Source: Mercurialis annua (Eukaryota; Streptophyta; Magnoliopsida; Malpighiales; Euphorbiaceae). Taken from it: a DNA stretch of 64,000 bases. The notes under the pieces were generated by a model. The model was given only the letters and a program-made list of their open reading frames with translations, was not told the DNA's origin and ran no database searches. This document shows positions 11,162-24,050 of this stretch, in pieces. Location of the stretch: assembly GCF_937616625.2 (NCBI RefSeq), contig NC_065577.1, forward strand, positions 10,829,001 through 10,893,000, given 5' to 3'. Position 1 is the first letter of the stretch. Each line of letters starts with the position of its first letter. Both the position numbers and the translations under genes were made by a program.

Positions 11162-14100
11162 ATGGCTGAGAATGGTGCTTTGCAGCTAACTGAGAAAAAA
11201 TGGAAGATGCCATTGCTAGTTTTCTTTAGAGATGCAAGGTACTTTATTATGATTACATTTTTACGTTTTTTTTTTTAATTTGCATTGCTAGTTTACAATT
11301 TATTTGCTAAATTTGTAAAATTGCAGACTTGTTTTCAAAATGGATGAACTTGGTTTGGAGATACTAAAGATTGCAGTGCCTGCTGCAATGGCTTTAGCTG
11401 CTGATCCTGTTGCTTCACTCATTGACACTGCCTTCATTGGCCATTTAGGTACCCTTTTATTCATTATTTAATTATACGGAAACTTTTCGAGTACTACATT
11501 TTCACGTTACATTTTTGAAAATACTGCCAAGACTCTAAGTATAATCAGTGGCGGAATCAGAAACTATTTTTCAGCCCGAGCTAAATATTATGTGATTATT
11601 TAGTCTATTTTTATCCTCTCTCAACAGTCTGGACTTAACCTTCATCTAACCTTAATTTCACTATGCATTCTACATTCTTCTCTTGAAAATTTACATTTAC
11701 GACGGCAGCCTGTACTAAGGCCAACCTCAGAATTAACGTGGTTTCGCCCCTGTTTATATCCTAGTTTTTTAATTTTCCGTTTCCGTGTTATATAGATTGA
11801 TTATGTGCTTATGATATCATCCTGAATAATCATCGAAATCTCGAAATGTGTTGCGATTACGAGTGTGAATTTGTTATATCCTTGAATGCAGGACCTGTGG
11901 AATTAGCTGCAGTAGGAGTTTCTATAGCTATTTTCAATCAAGCATCAAAGGTTACTATATTCCCATTGGTCAGTATAACAACATCTTTTGTTGCTGAAGA
12001 AGATACGGTTCAAAAGATCGAAAACCAATTGAGAAAAGGAGTAGAAGAAGATTCCGAGAAGGATTCTGCTAAAACCCGTGATGCGAAAGAAGAGGTTTCG
12101 GACGATGTCATTCTTGAGAATCTGGAGAAAGGATCAGCATCAGAACATGAAAAGAAAGATCTAATTCCAGATGATGGTAAGACTTTTTCAGTCTTATGTT
12201 TCGAGTCTTTCGTTTCCTTTTCCGGAAATACTTCTAAAACTCCAAAACTCTATATTCATAACATATTCTTGATATTTTCTTCAGCTGATTGTAAGGCAGC
12301 AACCTTCAAGCCTACTGGTTTTAGTGAAGCCAAAAATATTGACAGCAACGTATCCGAAAATAGTAAGAAAAGGCGGCACATTCCTTCCGCTTCAACTGCT
12401 CTAATTGTAGGAGGAATTCTTGGTCTTGTACAAGCCGTGTTCCTGATATTCTGTGCAAAACCTCTGCTCAGTATCATGGGTGTGAACTCTGTAAGTACTT
12501 TTTGAATTCTTAGCATTTAAAGATTATTAAAGTTTGATCTGTCATAACTTTATGGGAACTTTCTGAATCCTACATTTCGGCATTTCATTTCCATTTCTGA
12601 AAGCTCTTTCGATACTCAAAAACTCAATATTTCTAACATATTCTTATAAAAACAATCATTTCGCCCCGTTTCTGTTTCTACATTTTCCGCTCAGTCTTTT
12701 CGAGTCTGATTCCGTATTACATAGATAGTAATTATACTCTCTGGTGAAAATCGAACAGGGTTCCCCAATGCTAGCCCCAGCTACAAAGTACTTGACATTA
12801 AGAGCACTAGGTTCTCCTGCAGTCCTTCTGTGCCTTGCTATGCAAGGAGTTTTTAGAGGATTCAAAGATACAAAAACGCCATTATATGCTACCGGTAAGA
12901 GCCTTAATATATTTAGTCGTAACATTCTTTTTCGCGTAGTCGATTTTTGGATTAAACTAATTCATTTCAATCTTTTGGCTGTTCTGTTTTTCAATAGTTG
13001 CTGGAGATTTAACAAATATAATTCTGGATCCAATTTTCATCTTCGCCTGCCGGCTAGGAGTCAGCGGTGCAGCCATTGCACATGTTCTTTCCCAGTAATT
13101 AATCTATCCATTACCAACTTCAATTAGATGATTATAAGTTATAGTCTTCTCTATATTGACATAATGATTCACCTTAGGTACTTGATGTCATTGCTCTTAT
13201 TATGGACATTGATGAAAAAGGTCGATCTCTTACCTCCGAGTCTTACAGATTTGCAATTCAGTCGGTTTCTGAAAAATGGTACGGAACTATAATTTTTGTT
13301 CTGTTTTAGATATTTGCAAATAATCTTTCATTTTTTTAGCTATTGCGCCATAATTTGAAAGTTGGCACCTCACAACCTCGCCTTTTACTTTTGGCATTTC
13401 TAATCCAAAAATATATTTTCTGCACCAAAAATGCGAGTTTTTTGCAGTTTTTAATGAACGAAACGACACCAGATAATGTCTGACCTTTTATTTGCATATA
13501 ACCCTTGCAGAATTTAATTATTTTGCAGTTTGTTTATGTTTCTTGTGTAACTTATTTGTGTAATTGGAAAATATACAGGTTTTCTGTTATTAGCAAGAGT
13601 TATAGCAGCAACAATATGCGTAACCTTGGCAGCATCAAGAACTGCCAGGCTAGGCTCCACAACTATGGCTGCTTTCCAGATTTGCTTACAGGTCTGGCTG
13701 ACATCGTCTCTCCTTGCTGATGGATTAGCTGTTGCTGGACAGGTATCCGTTTTCGTTTATTTCCGAATTTTCTTATGTTCATCGCGCACTCTGTAGTAAC
13801 TTTTGGTTATTTTTTCAGGCAATTATTGCATGTGCATTTGCTGAGAAAGACTATCAGAAGGCAACCGCGGCAGCAACCCGGGTTCTACAGGTATGAAGAA
13901 TGAATAAATATTCCATGAACCAAATAAGAAATAGCTATTCTGTACGAAATAAATTATTTACTCTGCGCCTATTTCATGAACCAAACATATCCTAAAAACT
14001 ATATATACAATCTAATAAGTATTAATCTCCGAATGATTTTGTTGTGCAGATGAGTTTTGTTCTTGGACTTGGTCTATCTGTTGTTGTGGGAGTTGGTCTC

Positions 14101-16084
14101 CAGTATGGTGCTGGAATTTTTTCGAAAGACCCTAATGTTCTTCACATTATAAGCCTAGGCATTCCTGTAAGAAATTACTTTTTTCCTCTGATATGATATA
14201 TAAATATATATGAGTATAGCTAACTTAAACTAAATTATAATTTTTGTGTTTGTGATCAGTTTGTTGCAGCTACACAACCTATTAACTCAATAGCATTTGT
14301 ATTTGATGGAGTCAACTTTGGTGCTTCTGATTTTGCATATTCTGCTTATTCTATGGTCGGTATCTCATCCCTTTTCGATGGATCAAATACATTCGGGGTC
14401 ATTGAATTTTTAAGTTATTTAAAAAAAGGTTTAATGTCTTAAAAAACCCCGACCTTTTAGCCCCTTTTCAATCATACCCTGACGTTGAAAATTTGTCAAT
14501 TTTACCCTATTTTGAATTTTTGTGTTTCAATTGTACCCTGAAAAATTAAATTAACGTCTTTTTCGTTTGGAAATTTGTATAAAACATTCTCCATGTCTAG
14601 CATATATTAATTGTACGTTTTTAAAATTTATTTAAATTTAGTTAAATTAATTAAGAATTTAAGTTAGTGTTAATATGATTATGGGTTTTAGTTAGTTTTT
14701 AAAAATAAAGGACTTATTTCTACTTTTTTGAATAAAAAAGAATTTAATTTCATGTTTAAACTTAGTTAATTGAATGATTTCATCATTTAAGTTAAAAAAT
14801 TAACAAAAATTTAAAAATTGGGGTACAATTGAAAACGGAAAATTCAAAAGTGGGTAAAATTGACAAATTTTCAACGTCGGGGTGGAATTGAAAAAAGAAT
14901 TAAAGGTGAGGGTTTTTTGAGTGGTTAGACCTTAAAAAAAAGACCAAACTTTAATTTTAGTTTCAAAAAGGTATTTCCCGTCTAATTTTGACGATATGGC
15001 AATTTGAATTAGAAATTTTAGAAAATATTTATCATATCAACGTCATGTAAGCTAGTATTCGTTTTTAAATAAAATAATTAGGTACCAATGAGCTATAACT
15101 CAAATGGTATAAGCGCTAGGCAGCAAAATGTTAGGTCGTGGGTTCGATTTCTCCCACAAGCGCTCCCCCCTCCCCAATTATAAAAAAAAAAATAAAAAAA
15201 TTAGGTGACATTTTTTAACGTGACAAATATTTTAAAATTAAATGGCTATATAAACAAAATATGATCGAAATACTTTAATGAAACAAAAATTGAAATATAG
15301 TGATTTTAAAAATAAAATAAAGTCTGGTATTTTTTTTTTAAATAACTTGAAAGTTTAATTACCCTGAGATTATTTGACCCTTTGATGATAAAATACTAAA
15401 CAAAGTAATATATTCCAATTTCATGAGTTATTGATCAAATTAGTTGGTCTATTCTCTATTTTTTTCACAGGTTGTAGTAGCTGGAGCAAGTATTTCAGCC
15501 ATTTTTGTTCTTTCTAAAAGTGGTGGTTTTGTTGGAATATGGATTGCTCTCACCATTTTTATGGGGCTACGTACATTTGCTGGTGTATGGAGGTAATTTT
15601 AACCCATGTTCATCTCATTTTCAAACAAATGTGATGAGGCTAATTAACGCACAAAATATCGTACATAAAAGACAATAATACACATTTATAAATCTATTTT
15701 TTTTTCAGAGGCTAAAACTAATGTTTTTATAATATTAAAAGTCTATTATGTGGTATCAATTTTTCGTCTTATGTTTCAATTTGATACGAAAAACTTCAAT
15801 TTTATTTAAGTTGGAATCAAAAGTTTACTTTTTATTTCAGATCAGTATATATAACTTGTCACCTTTTAATATGATATGTCGATCGACTGAATAAAATTAT
15901 TCTTAAAATATCTTATCATGTCATTTGTCATATCAGTCACAAACTTACGAGAAGCGTTATGAAAATTAATTTTTTAATATTTTATAATAAATTCATTTTT
16001 TATGTCATGTAATAATGTTGTAAAATGTGCAGGATGGGGACAGGAACCGGACCTTGGAAGTTTCTGAGAGGAAGATTGTTGTAA
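11162..16084 (+). CDS. MATE-family transporter, FRD3/citrate-efflux-like
   Basis: An intact 13-exon gene whose exons join to 548 codons plus TAA. Exons: 11162-11238, 11327-11448, 11892-12176, 12285-12490, 12759-12894, 12998-13094, 13178-13278, 13579-13742, 13819-13890, 14050-14166, 14260-14355, 15471-15592, 16033-16084. All introns are GT-AG and phases agree across every junction. The protein starts with a short polar N-terminus, then a first membrane segment of the form KIAVPAAMALAADPVASLID (about residues 40-59). Residues about 101-191 form a long charged loop, a hallmark of FRD3-like citrate MATEs; it is followed by RHIPSASTALIVGG. A conserved MATE stretch, QGVFRGFKDTKTPLYAT, lies at about 259-275, followed by further hydrophobic segments to a basic tail. 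Family members export citrate across the plasma membrane for xylem iron loading or aluminium tolerance; the substrate here is inferred. The length is close to the Arabidopsis homologue. Intron 11 (1.1 kb) carries two transposons but its splice sites are intact. Confidence 0.93.
14428..14931. mobile_element. Mutator-type foldback MITE in MATE intron 11
   Basis: 504 bp flanked by the exact 9-bp repeat TTAAAAAAA (14419-14427 and 14932-14940). The ends are inverted copies (GGTTTAATGTCTTAAAAAAC and GGTCTAACCACTCAAAAAAC). Internal blocks such as CAATTGTACCCTG and GGGGTACAATTG also pair. It belongs to the family seen at 7921-8309. Because it lies in an intron it is transcribed with the gene, so its RNA could fold back on itself. 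Confidence 0.72.
15084..15198 (+). mobile_element. tRNA-derived SINE in MATE intron 11
   Basis: A 115-bp insertion flanked by the exact repeat AATTAGGT (15076-15083 and 15199-15206). It contains an A-box-like stretch (ATAACTCAAATGGTATAAGC) and a B-box-like stretch (GGTCGTGGGTTCGATTTC), then an A-rich tail. These are the internal RNA polymerase III promoter elements kept by tRNA-derived SINEs. It is not a tRNA gene: no cloverleaf closes around these boxes. Confidence 0.8.
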
Positions 16085-16205
16085 TAGGGAAATGTTACGT
16101 TAATATTATTATAATTTTATGATTAGTTAGTATACTTATACGTACTGTTGTTCATTTTTGTCCTCTTGTTCATTTTTGTGCTTTATGCAGTTCTTATAAA
16201 TACAC

Positions 16206-16345
16206 GTCGTCTGTATTTTGTGGCTGATTACATTTTTTCCCTTTGGATTAATATTATATATGTATGTATACATTATGTCGTCTGTATTTTGTGGTTGATT
16301 ACATTTATTCCCTTTGGATTAATATTATATATGTACATAAATGGT
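16206..16345. repeat. Two 71-bp tandem repeats downstream of the MATE gene
   Basis: The unit starts GTCGTCTGTATTTTGTGG at 16206 and again at 16277, with only a few differences between copies. It begins about 120 bp after the MATE stop codon, so it may fall in the 3' UTR or just beyond it. Between 16085 and 16205 I see no strong AATAAA signal. Confidence 0.7.
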
Positions 16346-16458
16346 TTGAGCAGGCAGTGTTTTATTTGCATGCTTTTTAAACAAATATACTATTAAACAA
16401 GGTGGTTTTTGTGTAACAAATTTTAAAACACAAGACAAATCAAAACTCATTTAAAATT

Positions 16459-18989
16459 GGGCTTTTTACCCAATATACTGAAAATTGGCCCAAGTTTACT
16501 TTTATACAGTCCAAAGCCAAAGTTTACATTTCATACCATCCAAAATTAAAATTGTAACCTAATTTCTTTGAATTCTTACTTTTCTACTGTTTCTTCTTTT
16601 TCTCTTGAATTTTGGCGGCTCCTTCTTCTTCTCCATGAGTCGAGCAGAGTTTCTCCACGTTCTTATTCCTTCGCTTCCGCCGTTCCGCTTCCGCCATTCC
16701 GCCTCCGCCGATCCGTTTTTGTTGTTCCATCTCCGTAGTTTCGCCTCCGTCGTTCCACCTTTGTCTCGCCACGCCATCTTTATTTTCTCTTTTTGATTTT
16801 AGATCTGAAATTTTTTGTTCTTTTTTTTTTCATTTTCAGATCTATAATTTGTTTATCTTTTACTGTTTATTCACCATTAAACATGTATACAGAGTATTTT
16901 TAAAGAATTTAATACTTATTTCATGATATGTAGAATAATTTTGTGATTTTATGTAATAAAATTCTGTTAACTCTTCATTTTTTTGTGTTTTGTTGTATTT
17001 CTGCGTTTTTTTATTCTGCAGAACGATTTGTAGATGATGATTGATTGCTGAATTACTGTTATGTTACAGTGTTGTTGATTTTATGTTGACTTTATGTTGA
17101 TATTATGTTGATATCAACTATTCTTTTTATTTTAATATTGACAAACAAGATAATATTGTGTATGAAATAAATGCCTCCTGTAAGTTTGCGGAATAGATGT
17201 TTATTTGAAAAGCAGCAGGATGGAATGTGGAGTGCACATATTTGTTTGAATGATTGATCTCTTTGTGTTTTTTTCTCGATAAACGTTTTGAAATTCCCTA
17301 CATAAACATATGTTATTGGTATTCAGCCATTTTTATATAACTTTCATTTTCTAGAGTATTATTTTATTAGAATGTACTAAATTCATTTCGGCATTTTTGA
17401 AATTTGGTTGGTTTTTTTGCTCCTTATATTAAGTTCTACGTACAAACTTTATTATAAAATCAATGTTGAATTTTATTAATGTACAATTATTTAAGCTATA
17501 TTAATCAAAATCAACGCAAAATCAACTCGATGTCAACGTAAAATCAACCTAAAATTAACATGCACATATCCCTAAAATTAATTGAAGATCAACACAAAAT
17601 CAACACAAAATCAACATGTGTATACTATTTGTCATTAAAATTAATCAAATATCAACTCAAAATCAACACAAAATCAATATAAAATCAACATGTGTACATT
17701 ATTTATTGTTGACATTTTTGTCAGTTTTAATATCAACACAATATCAATATAATATCAACAACATTTAATAAACTGGATAGTATTAATTTTGTAAATCTTT
17801 TTTAACACTAATTTTTATTTTTAATATTTATTTACCTTTATTTTTGCTAATAATTAATCAAAATTTATTATTTATCATATATTTTATTTTTTATATATAT
17901 ATCAATATAAAATCAACATTAAATTAATCAAAGATTAATAAATTATTTTTCCAATCTAAAATACCAACACAAAATCAACATAATATAAACATAAATTCAA
18001 ATTTGTAATATTATAATAATTCAAAATCATTATTTATATTTTTTACCAGTACCAAAATCTACACCATGTCAACACCATGTCAACACTATATCAACATAAG
18101 ATCAACACTGTAACATTACAATAATTTAACATCATTATTGTCTTCTTCACCGATGCTAAACTCAACAAAATATCAACTGAAAATTAACACCATATCAACA
18201 TTGTAATATTACAATAACGCAACATCATTATATGTCTTCTTCCCTGATGCTATCATATCATTATCTAGTCTCAATTTAATTTAATTTAATTTTTTAGTTT
18301 ATTTCACAGACAATATTATCTTAGTTGTCAATGTAAAAATAAAAAAAAAATCAGTTGGTATCAACATAAAGTAAACATAAAATCAACAACATTGTAACAT
18401 TACAATAATTCAGCAATCAATCATCATCAACAAATCTTTCTGCAGAATAAAAAAAACGCAGAAACACAAGAAAAATGCAGAAATAACAGAATTTTATTCC
18501 ATAAAATCACAAAATTATTCTACATTACATGAAATGAGTATTAGATTCTTAAAGATAATCTTTATACATGTTTAATGGTGAAAACAACAGTAAAAATAAA
18601 CAAATTATAGATCTGAAAATGAAAAAAAGAAGAATTAAAAACTTCAGATCTGAAATCAAAATGATAAAAGAAAGATGGTGGAACGGCGGAGGCAAAACGG
18701 TGCAGGCAAAACGACGGAGGCAAAACGGCAAAAATAGAACGGCGGAGGCGGATTGGTGCGAAGAACAAATCTGAAATTGTGTGAAAGGTTAATTGAAAGA
18801 GAAAGGAGAGAGAAATTTGAGGAGAGAGAAAATAATTGTAATTATGAAGATTTGTGTTATTAGGGTTCTATTTATATGGATGGTATAAAAGTAATAATTT
18901 TTTCCTTGCATGGTAGTTTTAAAATGTCAAATATGTGTTGGTATAAAAGTAAATCAAACATGAATGTTGGTTATTTGAGTAAGAAGCCC
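16459..18989. mobile_element. MULE B: second long-TIR Mutator-like element
   Basis: 2531 bp, starting GGGCTTTTTACCCAATATAC and ending with the inverted GGGCTTCTTACTCAAATAAC. It is flanked by the exact 9-bp TSD TTTAAAATT (16450-16458 and 18990-18998). It is collinear with MULE A along its length: same long arms, same CGGAGGC blocks (fewer units) and same ATCAAC-rich centre. Small indels separate the two. No transposase is present. Its right part, from 18154, was later included in the tandem triplication. Confidence 0.88.
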
Positions 18990-19019
18990 TTTAAAATTTA
19001 GATATTATAATTAAAGACG

Positions 19020-19193
19020 ATGCCTTCTCTCCCTCCCCTAAATTCTAACCCTAACCCTAGCCAAATTCACGTTTCTTCATCTCTAAACCATGTTAGCAAG
19101 CTACCAAAACTGACCGGTACGTGCAAACCACAGATTCAGAGACTTCGCGGGTTTTTACTTCGACAATTTCCCAGATTCATGGAAATACAGTGA
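19020..19193 (+). other. 57-codon ORF, unknown, copy 1 of 3
   Basis: ATG to TGA, beginning MPSLPPLNSNPNPSQIHVSS and then basic (KLPKLTGTCKPQIQRLRG). It starts 30 bp after the MULE B end, and the sequence around it (19000-19341) resembles no transposon I know. It could be the first exon of a host gene cut off by the insertions, or chance. I do not recognise it. The stretch AACCCTAACCCTAG inside it is telo-box-like, a motif common in plant gene leaders. Confidence 0.3.
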
Positions 19194-19346
19194 TCAATGT
19201 GCGTTGGCTTAAGTGATGGCATGTTGTTGCAATTTGTTTATTAATGTTGTTAATTGATAAGTTCCTTGGTTTTCAAGTTTATATTGTTGTAAAGATATTC
19301 CGGATTTTATAGTTGGTTATACTTTGGTTTTGGGTCAGGTTAGACT

Positions 19347-19566
19347 TGTAAGATTTTATGTTCTAAGTTGAAAGTATTTCACTTGTATATTAATGATAGT
19401 TAACATACAGTATCTATAAACATATGCATATTATGAGAAGACTATAACCAACGTAACTTAGTCTAATACTAACAGTAAAAGATAATTGTTATCTTTATCT
19501 TAAGAAAAGATAAGCATTATCTTGTATTACAAGTAGAGGTTACGTGGAAGGATTATTCTCTGAACA
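19347..19566 (-). repeat. Ty1/copia 3' LTR, copy 1 of 3
   Basis: A 220-bp LTR (TGTAAG...GAACA on the plus strand) preceded by AGACT (19342-19346). The matching 5' LTR lies at 28507-28731 and is followed by the same AGACT. This shows that one copia element once spanned 19347-28731. On the minus strand, TTGTTGGGGGA just before the LTR is the polypurine tract. Triplication copies lie at 21776-21995 and 24204-24423. Confidence 0.88.
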
Positions 19567-20461
19567 TCCCCCAACAAGCCCTTGGCTGAACACCAGAGGT
19601 AGTTGATCACGAAGCAAACGAAACCGATTGACTGACAAGGGCATGGTATATAAATCTGCAATTTGATCTGTAGTAGATAAAAAACGAACTTGCAGACAGC
19701 CGTTAGCCAGTTGTTCACGAACGGAATGGTAATCTAATTCAACATGCTTTGCTCTCGCATAAAATACCGGATTCGAGGATAAATAGATAGCACCGATGTT
19801 GTCACACCATAAGGTAGATGACTGAATAGAAATACAAAGATCTTGAAGCAAAGATTTTGTCCATAAAAATTCAGAAGTTGCATTTGCCGTAGCTTTATAT
19901 TCACTCTCGGTGGATGAACGAGTTATCGTTGGTTGTTTCTTTGCCATCCATGAAATTAGAGAGGACCCCAAGAAAATACCATAACCACTGGTGGAACGTC
20001 TATCATTATTGTCCCCTCCCCAATCGCTATCAGAAGCTAATGGCAATTTTCCTAACCTACACACAGTACAAGTAGAAGAAGCAATAGATTTGCAAGAAGA
20101 TGAATCATTATCATTTATGATTTTTGAAACAGTACATTTTTAGGGTGACCTAACCGAGCATGCCATTTATCAAAAGCTGCCATTTTGCTGAGATGAGCTT
20201 GTTTGGTGTCCGGTTGAAGAAGGTACATGTACAGCCTGTCCCTACTCTTATCGTGCAAGAGGATTGCCTTGCTCTCCTAGTCCTTAACAAGAAAATAAGA
20301 TGGCCAAAACTCAAAGAAACAACGATTATCATTAGTAAACTGTTGGACATATAAAAGCGGTTTGGAAATATTTGGAACATGGAGAACATTGTGTAATGTT
20401 AACGGTGTTTTAGAGTGAAGAGAAGGGAAAAAGGCATTACCTGTGTTGGTGATGGATAGAC
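19567..20461 (-). pseudogene. Copia pol remnant: RNase H joined to pre-integrase, copy 1
   Basis: On the minus strand, 20064-19540 reads as a Ty1/copia RNase H domain. Visible features are SDSDWGG, DDRRSTSGY-like (NDRRSTSGY), SWMAKKQPT, RSSTESEY and WCDNIGA, which carry the expected Asp, Glu and Asp residues. Just upstream (about 20461-20110), in broken frames, are the end of a protease region (NVLHVPNISKPLL, FFEFWPSYFLVKD) and a pre-integrase stretch ending GHPKN. Integrase and reverse transcriptase, normally between them (about 2 kb), are missing, so the element lost its catalytic core. Stops and frameshifts rule out a working product. Confidence 0.82.
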
Positions 20462-21448
20462 TGTAAGGCCCCAATATTTAAGTCGTGCCACATGTCATGA
20501 ATTCCGATAAATTAAAAGAAGAATTTAATTTAATTATATCGAGAATTTAAAATAATTTTTATTAAGTGGTTTTACGGGAAATTGCTAAAATCAACAAAAT
20601 ATCAACTGAAAATCAACACCATATCAACATTGTAATATTACAATAATGCAACATCATTATATGTCTTCTTCCCTGATGCTATCATATCATTATCTAGTCT
20701 CAATTTAATTTAATTTAATTTTTTTAGTTTATTTCACAGACAATATTATCTTAGTTGTCAATGTAAAAATAAAAAAAAAATCAGTTGATATCAACATAAA
20801 GTCAACATAAAATCAACAACATTGTAACATTACAATAATTCAGCAATCAATCATCATCAACAAATCTTTCTGCAGAATAAAAAAAACGCAGAAACACAAG
20901 AAAAATGCAGAAATAACAGAATTTTATTCCATAAAATCACAAAATTATTCTACATTACATGAAATGAGTATTAGATTCTTAAAGATAATCTTTATACATG
21001 TTTAATGGTGAAAACAACAGTAAAAATAAACAAATTATAGATCTGAAAATGAAAAAAAAAAGAATTAAAAACTTCAGATCTGAAATCAAAATGATAAAAG
21101 AAAGATGGTGGAACGGCGGAGGCAAAACGGTGCAGGCGAAACGACGGAGGCAAAACGGAAAAATAGAACGGCGGAGGCGGATTGGTGCGAAGAACAAATC
21201 TGAAATTGTGTGAAAGGTTAATTGAGAGAGAAAGGAGAGAGAAATTTGAGGAGACAGAAAATAATTGTAATTATTAAGATTTGTGTTATTAGGGTTCTAT
21301 TTATATGGATGGTATAAAAGTAATAATTTTTCCCTTGCATGGTAGTTTTAAAATGTCAAATATGTGTTGGTATAAAAGTAAATCAAACATGAATGGTTGT
21401 TATTTGAGTAAGAAGCCCTTTAAAATTTAGATATTATAATTAAAGACG

Positions 21449-21622
21449 ATGCCTTCTCTCCCTCCCCTAAATTCTAACCCTAACCCTAGCCAAATTCACG
21501 TTTCTTCATCTCTAAACCATGTTAGCAAGCTACCAAAACTGACCGGTACGTGCAAACCACAGATTCAGAGACTTCGCGGGTTTTTACTTCGACAATTTCC
21601 CAAATTCATGGAAATACAGTGA
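21449..21622 (+). other. 57-codon ORF, unknown, copy 2 of 3
   Basis: Same frame as the ORF at 19020, with one visible difference (CCCAAATTC for CCCAGATTC near its end, an Arg-to-Lys change). It lies in the second unit of the triplication. Confidence 0.28.
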
Positions 21623-21775
21623 TCAATGTGCGTTGGCTTAAGTGATGGCATGTTGTTGCAATTTGTTTATTAATGTTGTTAATTGATAAGTTCCTTGGTT
21701 TTCAAGTTTATATTGTTGTAAAGATATTCCGGATTTTATAGTTGGTTATACTTTGGTTTTGGGTCAGGTTAGACT

Positions 21776-22890
21776 TGTAAGATTTTATGTTCTAAGTTGA
21801 AAGTATTTCACTTGTATATTAATGATAGTTAACATACAGTATCTATAAACATATGCATATTATGAGAAGACTATAACCAACGTAACTTAGTCTAATACTA
21901 ACAGTAAAAGATAATTGTTATCTTTATCTTAAGAAAAGATAAGCATTATCTTGTATTACAAGTAGAGGTTACGTGGAAGGATTATTCTCTGAACATCCCC
22001 CAACAAGCCCTTGGCTGAACACCAGAGGTAGTTGATCACGAAGCAAACGAAACCGATTGACTGACAAGGGCATGGTATATAAATCTGCAATTTGATCTGT
22101 AGTAGATAAAAAACGAACTTGCAGACAGCCGTTAGCCAGTTGTTCACGAACGGAATGGTAATCTAATTCAACATGCTTTGCTCTCGCATAAAATACCGGA
22201 TTCGAGGATAAATAGATAGCACCGATGTTGTCACACCATAAGGTAGATGACTGAATAGAAATACAAAGATCTTGAAGCAAAGATTTTGTCCATAAAAATT
22301 CAGAAGTTGCATTTGCCGTAGCTTTATATTCACTCTCGGTGGATGAACGAGTTATCGTTGGTTGTTTCTTTGCCATCCATGAAATTAGAGAGGACCCCAA
22401 GAAAATACCATAACCACTGGTGGAACGTCTATCATTATTGTCCCCTCCCCAATCGCTATCAGAAGCTAATGGCAATTTTCCTAACCTACACGCAATACAA
22501 GTAGAAGAAGCAATAGATTTGCAAGAAGATGAATCATTATCATTTATGATTTTTGAAACAGTACATTTTTAGGGTGACCTAACCGAGCATGCCATTTATC
22601 AAAAGCTGCCGTTTTGCTGAGATGAGCTTGTTTGGTGTCCGGTTGAAGAAGGTACATGTACAGCCTGTCCCTACTCTTATCGTGCAAGAGGATTGCCTTG
22701 CTCTCCTAGTCCTTAACAAGAAAATAAGATGGCCAAAACTCAAAGAAACAACGATTATCATTAGTAAACTGTTGGACATATAAAAGCGGTTTGGAAATAT
22801 TTGGAACATGGAGAACATTGTGTAATGTTAACGGTGTTTTAGAGTGAAGAGAAGGGAAAAAGGCATTACCTGTGTTGGTGATGGATAGAC
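21776..22890 (-). pseudogene. Copia 3' LTR plus RNase H/pre-integrase remnant, copy 2
   Basis: Second triplication copy: 3' LTR at 21776-21995, RNase H frame 22475-21969, pre-integrase remnant to 22890. It has the same internal deletion as copy 1, so the deletion came before the triplication. Confidence 0.85.
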
Positions 22891-23876
22891 TGTAAGGCCC
22901 CAATATTTAAGTCGTGCCACATGTCATGAATTCCGATAAATTAAAAGAAGAATTTAATTTAATTATATCGAGAATTTAAAATAATTTTTATTAAGTGGTT
23001 TTACGGGAAATTGCTAAAATCAACAAAATATCAACTGAAAATCAACACCATATCAACATTGTAATATTACAATAATGCAACATCATTATATGTCTTCTTC
23101 CCTGATGCTATCATATCATTATCTAGTCTCAATTTAATTTAATTTAATTTTTTTAGTTTATTTCATAGACAATATTATCTTAGTTGTCAATGTAAAAATA
23201 AAAAAAAATCAGTTGATATCAACATAAAGTCAACATAAAATCAACAACATTGTAACATTACAATAATTCAGCAATCAATCATCATCAACAAATCTTTCTG
23301 CAGAATAAAAAAAACGCAGAAACACAAGAAAAATGCAGAAATAACAGAATTTTATTCCATAAAATCACAAAATTATTCTACATTACATGAAATGAGTATT
23401 AGATTCTTAAAGATAATCTTTATACATGTTTAATGGTGAAAACAACAGTAAAAATAAACAAATTATAGATCTGAAAATGAAAAAAAAAGAATTAAAAACT
23501 TCAGATCTGAAATCAAAATGATAAAAGAAAGATGGTGGAACGGCGGAGGCAAAACGGTGCAGGCGAAACGACGGAGGCAAAACGGAAAAAATAGAACGGC
23601 GGAGGCGGATTGGTGCGAAGAACAAATCTGAAATTGTGTGAAAGGTTAATTGAAAGAGAAAGGAGAGAGAAATTTGAGGAGAGAGAAAATAATTGTAATT
23701 ATGAAGATTTGTGTTATTAGGGTTCTATTTATATGGATGGTATAAAAGTAATAATTTTTCCCTTGCATGGTAGTTTTAAAATGTCAAATATGTGTTGGTA
23801 TAAAAGTAAATCAAACATGAATGTTGGTTATTTGAGTAAGAAGCCCTTTAAAATTTAGATATTATAATTAAAGACG

Positions 23877-24050
23877 ATGCCTTCTCTCCCTCCCCTAAAT
23901 TCTAACCCTAACCCTAGCCAAATTCACGTTTCTTCATCTCTAAACCATGTTAGCAAGCTACCAAAACTGACCGGTACGTGCAAACCACAGATTCAGAGAC
24001 TTCGCGGGTTTTTACTTCGACAATTTCCCAGATTCATGGAAATACAGTGA
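23877..24050 (+). other. 57-codon ORF, unknown, copy 3 of 3
   Basis: Same frame as the ORF at 19020, in the third triplication unit. It keeps the Arg codon of copy 1. Confidence 0.28.

Noticed and set aside
11846..12505. Single long frame reading through MATE introns 2 to 4
   Set aside because: It contains the exon 3 and exon 4 coding sequence plus intron sequence. The spliced model with consensus sites joins all 13 exons in frame.
15084..15198. Possible tRNA gene from A-box and B-box motifs
   Set aside because: No cloverleaf, A-rich tail and flanking TSDs; a tRNA-derived SINE explains it.
19044..19062. Interstitial telomere repeat
   Set aside because: Only two CCCTAA units; a telo-box-like motif or chance is enough.
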